Shown: in pieces, positions 20,883 to 31,529 of the stretch
Layout of the letters: each line of letters opens with the position of its first letter
How positions within the stretch are numbered: the first letter of the stretch is position 1
Assembly (NCBI RefSeq): GCF_020906515.1
Contig: NC_085854.1
Location: 1,488,001 to 1,552,000, forward strand
DNA: 64,000 nucleotides
Origin: Vanrija pseudolonga
Lineage: Eukaryota > Basidiomycota > Tremellomycetes > Trichosporonales > Trichosporonaceae
Direction of reading: 5' to 3'
The notes under the pieces: generated by a model
What the model was told of the DNA's origin: nothing
Database searches by the model: none
The model's input: only the letters and a program-made list of their open reading frames with translations
Made by a program: the position numbers and the translations under genes

Positions 20883-23242
20883 ATGGATCCTACGCCCGAG
20901 CCCTCTGCGGCTTCCTCGGTGGAGGCGTCCACGCCGGCATTGGCTACCACTGCCGCCAGCCATGTCACTACCACCATTGCAACTGCAGGTGCTGCAGCTC
21001 CACCCTCTGCACTCGGCTTCGACCCAACGGGTGCGGCGGCAACGTCGACCAACGTGACTACAGCGACCGGAGCGAATCACCCGCCCTTGCCACCCGTAGT
21101 CGCAATCGAGGAAGAAGAGTCTGAGCGCGGCTCGGGCGTCGAAGTGGAACTGAACGGCGCTGGCTCAGACTTTGACCAAGACATTGACGAGTACGAGGAG
21201 GACGACTCGTACACCGACAGTACGCCTGCAAGCTCCATCGTCGACGCTCCAGACGGTATGGGCGCCTTCACCCCTCTGCCCGCTGGCCCACCCCCGAGCG
21301 GCCTACGTCACAAGTATCACCGTCACATGGCAAGGAGTGCTGCGAAGCGCGAGAGCGTACAGGCGCTTCCCTCGATTCGCGACCTCCAACTTCAATTCTC
21401 GGGGGGCGGTGCGCGTGTCGAGCACCGTGCCGGCCTCGGTGTCGGTATCCGCTCATCGCCGCTTGCCGCCATGCTCGAGGACGACGAGGGGGAGGGCAGG
21501 CGCGACCGCCTGCAAGAACCCCGACCTTGGAAGGAGGTCCAGCTCGCTCGCGTCAATGCGGCTGAAGCGTCGGCAGAGGCGACTCGGCTGGTGGCGACGA
21601 TCCGCAAGCGCTGGGGCCCGGGCCGCGGCAGTCCACCATCTAGCCCTGGCATTCCACCAGAGGACCTCCGCGGCGCATTTGTCGAGACGGCGCGTGCTGT
21701 TCGACGCGTGCGTACTCTAGCCCTCGCCCTGGTGCCCACGACTGGCCAGCGCCGTGCGTCTGGGCCCGCCGGCCGGTCCGGCGTGCCGACGTTCTCGACC
21801 CCATCACGCCCTGCGGTCAAGGCGACCCGTCGTGTGGTCTCGGGTGCGAGTGATGGGCGACACAGCAGCATCCCTCCGCCTGTTGTCGCTGCGCCTGACC
21901 CTATCGCACGCGTTCGCCGTGCGGCACTCGACCTCTTGGGGCACCTACGCCATCTCGAGGAGCGAACCCGTCTACAACACGACAAGCCTCCCAAGCTTGT
22001 GGTCATTCCCGATGGAGGTGGTGACCCGACAGTGGTCGAGTCCCCAGTGGCGGTGACTCACGGTGCAGACACTACGACATCGCCCCCGAACCGCAGCGAC
22101 AATTCGTCGCCCGCCTTTGACTCTCCGAGGCGCTATCCCAACCGCCGCCTGTCGTCGCCGTCCAAGGAGCTCCTTTACAGCCCTGCCTCCAGCAACGGCG
22201 ACCTTCCATATGACGACTTCTCGGACAATGAAGACTACTTCAACGTCAACGACCTCGCGCGGGAGCTCGAGAACGAGGACCGTCCGCGGGAGCCGTGGGA
22301 GGACCGACTCGTGTCAGAGGATCGCAGATACAAGGCAGTGTCGCCCACGGCATGGAGCGCCGAGAGCAGAAAGGTCAGCGAGGCGGCCACGAGGTGGGCG
22401 GACGCTGTCGAGCGGGCGTTTGGTGGCGAGCGAGCGCCTGCGGGGCCGACAGGTGCTTGGGCCCGTGAAACCAATGTCACCGAGCTGGGTAAGTGCGGCC
22501 CCTGCCTGTGGGGGTGGATGGTCCTGACGAGTGCACAGAGCGAGCACGCGCGTTCATCGCTGCACACCTTTCCGAGGAGCACGTCAAGCTGTTGCCGCCG
22601 GCTTCCGACTCCTCGGCGCTCCTTGCCCGCCTGAGTGACGGTTACCTCCTGATCCAGGCGTTCAACTCTCACGTTTTAGCGTCCAAACGTCCCTGGGGCG
22701 ATATTCCAGACGAAGATATTCACGAGACCGTGTCCTCGGCGCCGCAGGGGGAGGCGGCGCGCGAGTGGACCTTCCGGCTGATTGGCAACCTGACCCCATG
22801 GGCTGCGTAAGTGAGCATGCTGCGAAGACGTCTGACAAGCAGTGCCTTGCGCCACCGCTACAACCTGCCCCTCGTTATGCCTGCGACGCCAAGCTCGGTG
22901 CTGCCGCCGGCTACCGAGAAGAAGACATCGCCTCGGCGTGGCATCCAGCCGAGTGCGCCGCCCTCACGCCGTCGCGACATCCCCCAGATCGACTTTGACC
23001 CGTCCGTGGTGGCAAAGAAGTCTGAGGGATGGGAGAGCATGCTCTCGACGCTGCTTAACGCATGGGTGAGCGAGGCTGCACACGAAGCGGGCGGGTCGCG
23101 CGTGGTCAGCGCGGCACTTTCATCGACACCGAGCACGCCGCCTACGATCATTGAGACGCCAGGTGAGGCCGCCGAGGTCGACGCAACCACGACGAAGACC
23201 GACGACGCACCAAAGACCACTACGACCAGCCACGAGCTGTAA
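20883..23242 (+). CDS. Large unrecognised protein with a CH-like C-terminal region
   Basis: Three exons (20883-22488, 22539-22806, 22843-23242; introns of 50 and 36 nt) encode 757 residues. The first 500 residues are low-complexity and probably disordered: Thr/Ala-rich, then an acidic stretch EEEESERG and DQDIDEYEEDD, then Pro/Ser-rich with helical islands such as IARVRRAALDLLGHLRHLEE. The region from about residue 536 is compact: LLARLSDGYLLIQAFNSHVL, then KRPWGDIPDEDIHE, then WTFRLIGNLTPWAAALRHRY. The pattern of a hydrophobic helix, D-G-x-L-L and a later N-L helix recalls a calponin-homology fold, but this is a weak visual match. The C-terminus is Ser/Thr-rich. No signal peptide or membrane segment is seen. 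Function unknown. Confidence 0.75.
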
Positions 23243-23417
23243 TGAGCCACCGAGACAACGAGCCGACAAACACAAACGCAAACCATAACCACACGTTCAT
23301 TGCCCCCACACACCCTGCATGGCTGCGCTCTAGGCGCCACTGACATATAATGCGGAAGAAGAAGAAGCAGGAAAAAAGAAGATGCATGCATAGGTGTTAC
23401 AACATGGTGGCGGAGTT

Positions 23418-24469
23418 TCATGGGAGGTCGGCGTTGAGGGCGGCCGCGAGGTCGATGCCGATGCGCTGGGCTTCCTTGGCAGGATTAGCGGGGCCACCAC
23501 CACGTTGTCGCGTCACAGTCAAACACTCACCTCGAAGAGGGGCCGCACACGCGCAGCGTCGATACCGTCCTGTCCCTCGAGCCGTGCGCCGCATATCCTT
23601 CCATTGGGGCGGACGAGGGCGTGCAAGCGGGTGGGGCACGCTGCCTCCTCCTGGGGCGTAGCGTCGACGAACACCACCTCAGAACCGGGGACGAGGAAGA
23701 GCGTGACGAGGACGGGCAGCTCGTCGCGGCCGTCCAAGGGTGCCTCCTCGCCGCCGCCCTCGAGGTCCCAGTCGTCGGCTCCACGCGCACGCGCGCGGCC
23801 CTTGCCCTTCGCGCCGCCGACCGCGCCCTTGATGCCCGCCATGTCCTTCTCGTCGCTCACGGCGCCCTCCCACCCAATCTCCTTGGTGCGCGGGACGGCG
23901 AGGTCGCCGAGCGCCGCGCGCGCCGCGGCCGCCAGCGTCGCGAGCACCCCGCCGTCGGCCGAGATGAGGGTCAGGTGCAGCGTCGGCACGAACGCCTTCT
24001 TGTCGCTTATGCGCAGGGCCGGGATCGTGGGGAGCAGGTGCTCGTTGAGGAGCGTCGCAAAGTACGACGACTGTTGCGTCAGGTCCGAGGACGAGGCGTG
24101 CGGGTACGCCTGGGGGGTGCTGGAGAGTCAGCCGCTGTGTTCTCCACCTCTGTCGATGCCAGAGTGCTCGCCTCGCCTCGCCGCGCCGCGCCGCTCGCAA
24201 GCGAGCAGCTCGCGCACCTCGCGCACTCACATGTCCACCTCGATCTTGCCCTTGGCCCCCGCGTCCCCAACGGCCAACACGACGCCCGCGACGACCTCGG
24301 TCTCGCCGACGCGCACGCGCGCGCTCCCGTTGGCGGCGGGCGCAGCGCCATAGCTGACCTGCACGGCGCGCGGCTCGAGGAGGCCGCGGCCGTCGAGCCG
24401 CGTCGCGGGGGACTGGGTTAGGCCGGTGAGGATGTAGCTCCGCTCCGAGGGGGAGAGGGTGGCTGTCAT
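23418..24469 (-). CDS. RRP42: RNA exosome core subunit Rrp42 (RNase PH fold)
   Basis: Rrp42 is one of six inactive RNase-PH-like subunits forming the exosome barrel that threads RNA for processing and decay. The ATG is at 24469-24467. The N-terminus has the family signature LSPSERSYILTGL, RLDGRGLLEPR and GSARVRVGETEVVAGV. An intron near 24120-24235 is best spliced to an acceptor that gives ITPQAYPHASSSD. Next come YFATLLNEHLLPTIPAL and TLHLTLISADGGVLATLAAA. A Gly/Lys/Arg-rich insert (AKGKGRARARGADDW) then breaks the usual spacing. The last intron precedes EAQRIGIDLAAALNADLP at the stop. Assignment to Rrp42 rather than Rrp43 or Rrp45 rests on the N-terminal motif. Confidence 0.85.
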
Positions 24470-24631
24470 TGTGGTGTGGGTGTGGGTATGTCCGTGTCCG
24501 TGTGGGTGTTGTTGACGAGCAAGGTCGAGCTCGGTTGATGGCTTCGACGCAGCTGAACATTTCAGAGTGTGACGCAGAACTCGGCGCCACCGTGGGAAAC
24601 CGCCATCCGTCGCTGCCAATGTCGACCCGAA

Positions 24632-25400
24632 ATGTCTGCGATGCGCGAGTTCGAGTCCATCATCAACACCATCACTATGCGCTGGAACATTTTCGGATCG
24701 GGCGACGCGGGGCCAAGCACAGCCGGGGAGGGGGCTGCGCCGGTGGCAGCGCCGGCGCCGGCGGTGCCAGCAACACCTGCGTCAACGGCACCGACCACAA
24801 CAGCGGCACCCGCCGACCCCGCGGCCGCCGCAGCTTCTGCCGCCCCAGCCCCGCCGCACCTCCTTAACCGCTACGAGGCGACGCTGGCCCAGGAGGAGGC
24901 GTACCAGGGCGCGCAGTACCCGCAGTTTGAGGACGTGCCGGGGTGCATGCGTTTGTTGTGAGTGTATCGTGGCGGCGGGCCTGGCTCGGGTCCGCCGCGT
25001 CGCCTCGGCCCCTCTTCCCGCTCGCTCGCGCTGACGCGCTCGCTCGCTCACACAGCGACGAGTTCCTCATGTGCTACGCCCTCCTGCCCCAACTCCGCAA
25101 CATGTACCGCTACGGCGAGCTGCACGACTGCACGTACAAGTTTGAAGACTTCAAGTACTGCATGAGCCTCAAGGGCGAGGACACGGAAGCGCGGCGGCAG
25201 CTGTGGATCAAGCGCAAGGCCGAGTGGTGGGCCAAGCGGCGCGTCGGCGAGAGCTCGGAGGATGTGTGGGAGGCTAGGACGTGAGTGGGGCAAAGAAGGG
25301 CCAGCTGACGACGACACGCAGAGAACCGCTCAAGAACTTCCCCCCTCTGTATGACGACCCGAGCGAGCCGCCCGTCAACCGCGCTGGCAATAGAGAGTAG
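24632..25400 (+). CDS. Emi1-like DUF3128 protein
   Basis: Three exons (24632-24957, 25056-25280, 25322-25400) encode 209 residues; I chose the ATG giving MSAMREFESIINTITMRWN. An Ala/Pro/Thr-rich low-complexity stretch of about 50 residues is followed by the DUF3128 core: LFDEFLMCYALLPQLRNMYR, then YGELHDCTYKFEDFKYCMSL. It has paired cysteines and the Y-R-Y-G motif, and a helical Trp-rich segment AEWWAKRRVGE follows. Yeast Emi1, the named family member, is needed for early meiotic gene induction and links to mitochondrial function; its molecular role is not settled. It is divergent from RRP42 with only 162 bp between the two starts, so a shared promoter is likely. Confidence 0.85.
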
Positions 25401-25512
25401 ACGCAAAACACTAGACGAGATGTACACCATTCACTGGGCAGAATCACTTTACGCTTTTGCATTACTGGCTTTGGCTTTACGGCTTCTCGCCGCGCTACAA
25501 CTCGGACACCTC

Positions 25513-26842
25513 CTAGATGTTGAGGCTGCCCATGCGGCTCGCGAGCCCCTTGCCCGCCACGTTCCAAATGACGAGGCGGCCGTCCTTGCCGGCAGTCGTG
25601 ACCTTTGCCACGTCACCGTTCTGCGCCCACTCGTACGGCTCAACCCAGGTAATCGAGTTCTGGTGCACAGTGAGCAGGCTGCCGTCGGCACCGACGGGGG
25701 TGACACCCGCAGCCGTCGAGCCGAGGCCGCCAGGAAGAGCTGGCTTGGCCTGGCCGCGCGAGTCGGCCTGCTTGAAGAGGTTGAACGCCTCGTTGTTGAG
25801 GCGGCCGGGCGCACCGGCACGAGGCGTGCCCGTGGCCGTGGGGGTGAGGCCGCGCGAGCCCGACTGCGACGGGTCGTCGAGCGAGTGCGAGAAGGTCCAC
25901 CCGTTGGCGGTGCCGGCGAACACGGTCGGCTGGCAGTCGTGGCCGGCAGCAATCAGCTGGTCCTCGGCCGTCCAGGTGAGGGTGAGGTACGGCAGCGTCT
26001 GGGTGCGGACCGTGAGCTGCACGGGAGCCTCGCCAGCGCCCGTGGGGTAGACGACGTTGACGGCCGAGTCGTGGCTGACGTAGGCGAGGGCGTTACCCGA
26101 GGGCGAGAAGGCGACATCGTGCACCCAGCCGCCGTTGGGCGCCTTGAACTCGCCACAGATGGTGTTAAACGGCAGGCGGTCGCCCCAGACAGTGCCCTCG
26201 GGCTTGGAGTCGATGCCCTTGATGAAGGCCGAGAAGACGATCGCCTTGGCGTCGGTCGTACCGGCGGCGAGGAGCACGTTGTTGGGGTGCCAGTCGATCG
26301 AGAGCACAGTCGAGCGGAGCGGCTTCTTGATGTGCTTGGACACCCACCAGTTGTTCTCCTCGTCAAACGAGCAGACGGCAATGGCGCGCGCACCGGAACC
26401 GACGGCAAACTTGTCCTCGCGGGGGCTCCACTTGACGCAGGTGGCCGCGCGGTTCAGGCGGAGGAGCACGAGCGCAGGCTTCCACTCGCCCGTGGGCGTC
26501 GGCGTCCAGACGTACGCGTTACGGTCCTGCGAACAGGTGACGATGCGGTTGGTCTGGGGCGCCCACGAGATGGCCGTGATGAGCTTGTCGTGCTGATGGT
26601 GTCAGTGTGGCTCGGTTAACCTCCACCCTCGAGCCTCACCTCGGCCAGTGTCGTCTGCAGGTCCCACGAGTCGCCAGAGCCGCGCGAGTAGATCTGCACC
26701 TCGTTGTTGTTGGGCGAGACGGCGACCTCTGGGAAGAGTTAGTAGGTTGGAACAGACAGCAAAACCCACGCGAGCGGTCGGGGCCAAAGGCGACGCCAGT
26801 GAGCGGGCCGAGCGAGAGCTGGAAGACTTCGGGGGCGGACAT
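25513..26842 (-). CDS. ARC40: Arp2/3 complex subunit 1 (ARPC1, WD40 protein)
   Basis: ARPC1 is the WD40 subunit of the Arp2/3 complex that nucleates branched actin at endocytic patches. The ATG is at 26842-26840. Two small introns interrupt the first 60 codons. WD-type blades are visible as HDKLITAISWAPQTNRIVT, DRNAYVWTPTPTGEWKP, AATCVKWSPREDKFAVGSG, LRSTVLSIDWHPNNVLLAAG, WVHDVAFSPSGNALAYVSHD and TLTWTAEDQLIAAGHD. The family insert before the last blade contains NEAFNLFKQADSRGQ, matching the protruding insert of ARPC1. The C-terminus DGRLVIWNVAGKGLASRM closes the propeller. Length is close to the usual 370-380 residues. The identification is secure. Confidence 0.92.
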
Positions 26843-27475
26843 GGTAGAGGGGAGGGGAGGGGAGGGCAGAGGACTAGCAGTCTACTCTGTTGGATTGGGC
26901 AGGAGGGATGTGAGGAGTGATGGTGAGATGGGGACGTGGTGACTGTCGACGTCGAGGAGGGCAGTGCACAGCTCAAGCGACGACGCAGCAGTGGGCGACG
27001 CACGATGACGACACTGGGAGCACGCCTAATGTGTGGTGTGATAGGCGCGCGAATTCGTGGCGCCACTTGTCCTCTTGTTGACACAATAACTGCCTGTTCA
27101 TCCCTTTGTAAGTACACAATGCATGTGCAGCATGATACGATTGTGTACCATGTACACTTCTATTGATCCTTCTGAAGTCTTCTTTGTGTGGAGTGATGAC
27201 GGTTACCTCGCGAACCGTTGGCGGCGTTGCGTCTGTTGTTGTTCGAATCTCAACCCCGCGTCTTTGTGTGATCATCCCCCGTTCAACCATCCCGTCATCT
27301 GATCTGACCATCGACCTCTCTCTCTCTCTCTGCCTTGCCTGCGCTGCAACTACTCACGCACGACAGCTTCGACTTCTCGCCCGCCCGAGTCGACTGCACG
27401 CGGGCTCGTCGCCGCCGTCGTGGATTGACCCAGCATCTGGACACCGGCTCACCGTGAGCCGGCGCCAGCCAGTCA
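26843..27475. other. Divergent intergenic region
   Basis: This is the shared promoter space of ARC40 and the PPxY membrane protein gene, with one (CT) tract near 27318-27332. No gene is seen. Confidence 0.5.
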
Positions 27476-29615
27476 ATGTCGCGTCGCACTCCCCCGCCCG
27501 CATCCACCATCGACGACCTGCTCCACCCGTCCCCCGACGCCGGGCCATCGCGGCGCACAGCGTGGCCGGCGCGACAACGGCTGCTATCATCGGCCTCGTC
27601 GGCCTCGACACCGCCGCGCGCCCGCACGCCGGCCATGCTCCCGCCTTCCCCGCCGCGCTTATCGCGCGCCAACTCGGCCAACGGCGGCGGCACACGCGAC
27701 CAGTGGCACGTCACGAACGGCACGGGGCCGTTGACCTCTATAGAGGGGACGACGGCGCCGGGGAAGGTCGCGGGCGTCGACGGCGAGCCGTCATGTGAGT
27801 CCAGCGCGGCGCGAGCGACGCGTCCAGCCAACTGACAGCCAGTGACATTACGTGGCGCCGCCGGCGCAGACGACCCCTCGTCACGCCCGCCGGCGCTCCC
27901 GACCAGCAGATCTTGGGGCGGCGGGCTCGTGTCGACCGCTGTCAACGCGGCGGTCTTTGGCGCAGCGGTCGGATTGTGAGTTCCCCTGTTTTACCGGGAC
28001 CGCGGGACGGTGACCTGGCGACGGACGGCTCGGGCTAATGTCTACTAGGACCGCCTACAGGATTTGGTCTGACTGGGGTCGACCAGACGACAGTGGTGGC
28101 CCGCCACCAGAATCGCCGACCGTGTCGAGCCACGATCTGCCGCCCGCGTACGAGTCGCTCGCGGATAGCAGCGTAAGGTCACACCCCCACTCGTATGGCG
28201 GTCACCGTGACTCGTCGAGCCGCTCGAGCATGTCACCCACAACGCGAAGCACGGCGTCGACCCCTGTGAAACGCTACAGACCAGCGCGGATGCGGCGTAA
28301 ACGCCCCCAACGCCCATCGATCGCGGATCTGGTGGCTGTCGCATCGACCTCTGCGTCGCCGCTGCGACCTGAGCGAGTGTCGGCGTCCTCGGCGTCGGTT
28401 TCAGTGGCCTCTGGCACGACGGCACCAACAGCACCGGACAGCTTGAGCGTCACGCGTGAGACACCCGACCTATCTGTGCGGTCCGATGCCGACGAGGACG
28501 AGGAGGACGAGGAAATGAACGCGAGGCTCGACGTCATGGCGCAGAGACTCCAGGGGCTTATTACCGAGGGGCGGAGAGCGCTCGACTCGACGCCCATTAT
28601 CGAGGAGACGTCGCCGTCGCCCGATGGCATTCGCGGCTTCAAGGGGTTGGAGGTTGAGCAGGGTGGGGAAGAGCCAGATGTGGTCGAGGGTAACGAAGAT
28701 GCTTCCCAAGCTCCGGATACGGACACGGGAAGCGAGGCAGTCGAGATTCTGAGAGACGGCTCATCGACTCTGCCGGCACCATCTGGCATGTCCGGCGCCA
28801 GCAGATCATCATCGAGCGCAAGCCTAGCCCGCAGCAGCACCTCGGGGTCACTGGCACGCCGCAGCCAGCGCTCCGTGTCGCAGGGCTCGACGCCAAACTC
28901 TTCTGTTAGAGGTATCGCTACCGTCTGCCCTGTGCCGCCACTGCCATGGAGCAAGGTGCACAAGGGTCCAGCGCCGTCGTGGGTGCAGAGACCGTTCAAC
29001 GCCAAGGACAGCCCGGCGCCGTCGCCCGAGCGCCCCGGCGACCCTTCCAAGCCGGGTGCCGTCAGCCTCGAGCCGAGCAAGCCCGGCGCCGTGGCCGTTG
29101 CGCCACCCGACCGCAACGGCACAGTTACGCCACCACCGCAGCCTCAGCCACCGCGCCCCGAGTCGGTGACCTCGCCGACGTCGCGCGCGAGCCGGATTCC
29201 CCGCCCAGGCGGAGGCCACAGCCGCACGTCGTCCACCAGCACTGGAGTCAGCACGCGGCCGGAGGCCGCAAGCCCGGTACCGAGCGTGCGTCGGCAGTCT
29301 TCTCGCCAGTCGACCCGTCCACAGTCGACGACGACGACGCTGCCGCAGTCCCCGAAATCTGCTCCTGCCCCGCCGCAGCGCAAGATGCACCGCTCGTCGT
29401 CGATCAAGGATGCGATAGCGAGTCTCGAGCGCTCGGCTGCGGCTGCCGCCATCCCCGTGTCGAGCTCGCCCCAGCTGACACCGAGCCAACGGTCCAAGAT
29501 CCCGATTCGGCGCAGTATTGGCGGCGGTCCGCTCAGCCCCCCGCTCCCACCGCCGCCGGCCGAAGCCACCGACGCCGCCCCGCAGCCACCACTGCCCACC
29601 CCGACTGTCAAATAG
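27476..29615 (+). CDS. Unrecognised single-pass membrane protein with a PPxY motif
   Basis: Three exons (27476-27794, 27843-27975, 28049-29615) give 672 residues. I do not recognise a family. The N-terminal 130 residues are Pro/Ser/Arg-rich. A single hydrophobic segment, GGGLVSTAVNAAVFGAAVGL then TAYRIW, spans about residues 132-157, and both neighbouring exons are needed to complete it. Soon after comes DLPPAYESLADSS, a PPxY motif of the type bound by WW domains of Nedd4/Rsp5 ubiquitin ligases. The rest is a long Ser/Pro/Thr-rich, probably cytosolic tail with an acidic island and a late helix, SSIKDAIASLERSAAAAAIP. A role as a Rsp5 adaptor or substrate is inference from motif order only. Confidence 0.7.
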
Positions 29616-29828
29616 ATCATCTGTGCCCACTGGCACGTTGTACATGTAGAGTGTCATTCGTATCGTTCATGTATGGGTACGGTGTTAGCGGGGGTGGGGG
29701 ATGTGCAAGTTGTTTGGCCCCTCGCTGATGATGTCATGGTCTGGTGACCAGCGAGGGCTTGATTGATTGAGACTTGTGACCAGTCTTGCGTCTTGTCTCT
29801 GTCCACTCGCCCATCCTCAACTGGCACC

Positions 29829-30530
29829 ATGACCACGACACCACCAGACCCACCCCACAGGCCGTACCTCGGGGCGATAGACCGCACGGACCGCAAGAAG
29901 GGGCGGTACGAGCTGACGTCGTTCTTCGCGACGCCGGGCGCGCTCGACGGGCTGCTGTGCGACATAGTGGGCCACTTCAGCGGCAAGCTGCCGCGCGTGG
30001 ACGCGATCGTCGGGCTCGACGCGCTGGGCTTCGTCGTTGCCGGCGGGCTGTCGGCATTGACGGGCAAGCCGGCCATCCTTGCGCGCAAGGGGGGCAAGCT
30101 CGCCCTCGCGGACGAGGACAAGGCGAGCACCGGCGCGTTCGCGGACTATGCTGTTGGGCGGGAGGGGGCCAAGGCGCTCGAGATACGGAGGGATCTCGTG
30201 CGGCAGGGTATGCGCGTCATTGTCGTGTGAGTGGGCTCGCTCTTCGCGCTCTTCGCGCGGCTCGCTAACGCTCGCTCGCCTAGCGACGAATGGATCGACA
30301 CGGGCACGCAAATGACCGCCGTCGTGCGCCTGCTCGAGTCCCTCGGCACGGAAGTCGTCGGCATCGGCACGCTGCACCTCAGCCGCAGCGGGCGCTCGGC
30401 CGCCGCCGACGCCCTGTGGCGTGACTACGACGTGTTCGCGGCCAACCGCAGCGACGAGGTGCAGGCGCAGTATGAGAAGGAGGACGAGGACCGCGCGGGG
30501 GTTACGCGGCCGGCTAGTAGCGCCGCGTAG
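29829..30530 (+). CDS. Type I phosphoribosyltransferase, adenine-PRT-like
   Basis: Two exons (29829-30226, 30284-30530) give 214 residues. The core reads RVDAIVGLDALGFVVAGGLS, then GKPAILARKGGKL, then the PRPP-binding loop VIVVDEWIDTGTQMTAVVRL (two acidic residues and a T-G-T turn). The intron splits the codons just before the PRPP loop. The order matches the adenine phosphoribosyltransferase group, which makes AMP from adenine and PRPP, but the DEWIDTGTQ loop differs from classical Apt1 and belongs to a fungal and bacterial side branch. The substrate is therefore not certain. The C-terminal 30 residues are acidic, then Ala/Ser-rich. Confidence 0.8.
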
Positions 30531-31529
30531 GGTAGTTGGGCTGAATCATGTTAGTGGTCTCACCCCGCGCAGGCCTCGCGAGGTCCGTCGGGGCGTGACT
30601 TGGAGGCAGAGGACGGAGGTGGCCTGTGTTGCTTGCCGATCGATGACCCTGGCGATGAACATGCCATGGCGACTGGGTTTAGATATGCATCCATTCTCTT
30701 CGCTACAGACATCGTCGATGTGGGGTGACCGCGCGACGCTGGGTGTGAGTGGTTCGGAGTCGTCTGCATTGCTATACTGAACGGGCCGTGATGAGTCGAG
30801 TAGCAGGTACCAGGTAACTTGTGGCTGGCGGCGTGGCCAGTGCTGTCGCGAGGTGTGCTCGACCTTGCCGCCTTGCCACCCTCTGGGCCCCTCTTTCTAC
30901 ACACGCGCATCTCTTGTGCCACAGACCTCCCACTACTCGGATCCGGGAGAGTAAACTCACGTTGGACAGCAGCGCATTTGGCGGACCGGCTGCCAAGTGA
31001 GCTGCAACTTCGTCCGCCCCTTCCTTTGCCTATGGCTCCACGCCCGGAAAACGGCTCATGCCCTCAAGCCTCCTACCTACTCGCAACTGAAATAGAAATA
31101 GCAGACGAGGTCGAGACATGGAATGGCGTAGAGATAGCGGAGCACCGATGCAGAGGTGCTCTCCCGCATCGCCGGCGGCCTGGCGAAGTCGGCAGATGGA
31201 GCGGCATCTTAGCCTCGCTGCAGCTCCCAACGGTCACATATCGTCTCGTACATCTCACAGAATATAGCCACACGCTACAACCATCGATTGTTGGAGCCCG
31301 AGCCCCTCTAAATGTGATGCGGGAGCCGCAGTGTGGAAAGCAACCTCGGCCCAGCCCGCCAGTTGCCCGCGCCACTCGCCACTGCCCGTCCGTCCACCCG
31401 ACCTCCACCTCGGGCACCAATAAATGATGACGATCAATCGGCCCCGCTTACTGAACGCCATCGCGTCGTCCCAACAACACATCAACATCCTCCTCCTCCT
31501 CCTCCTGTAACTCCCCACCCGCATCCACA
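30531..31529. other. Intergenic region
   Basis: About 1 kb between the phosphoribosyltransferase and F-box genes, both on the plus strand. A short (CCT) run lies just before the F-box ATG. No gene is supported. Confidence 0.5.

Noticed and set aside
27241-27249. B-box-like GTTCGAATC suggesting a tRNA gene
   Set aside because: The T-arm has a mismatch and no matching acceptor stem or D-arm lies at the right distance.
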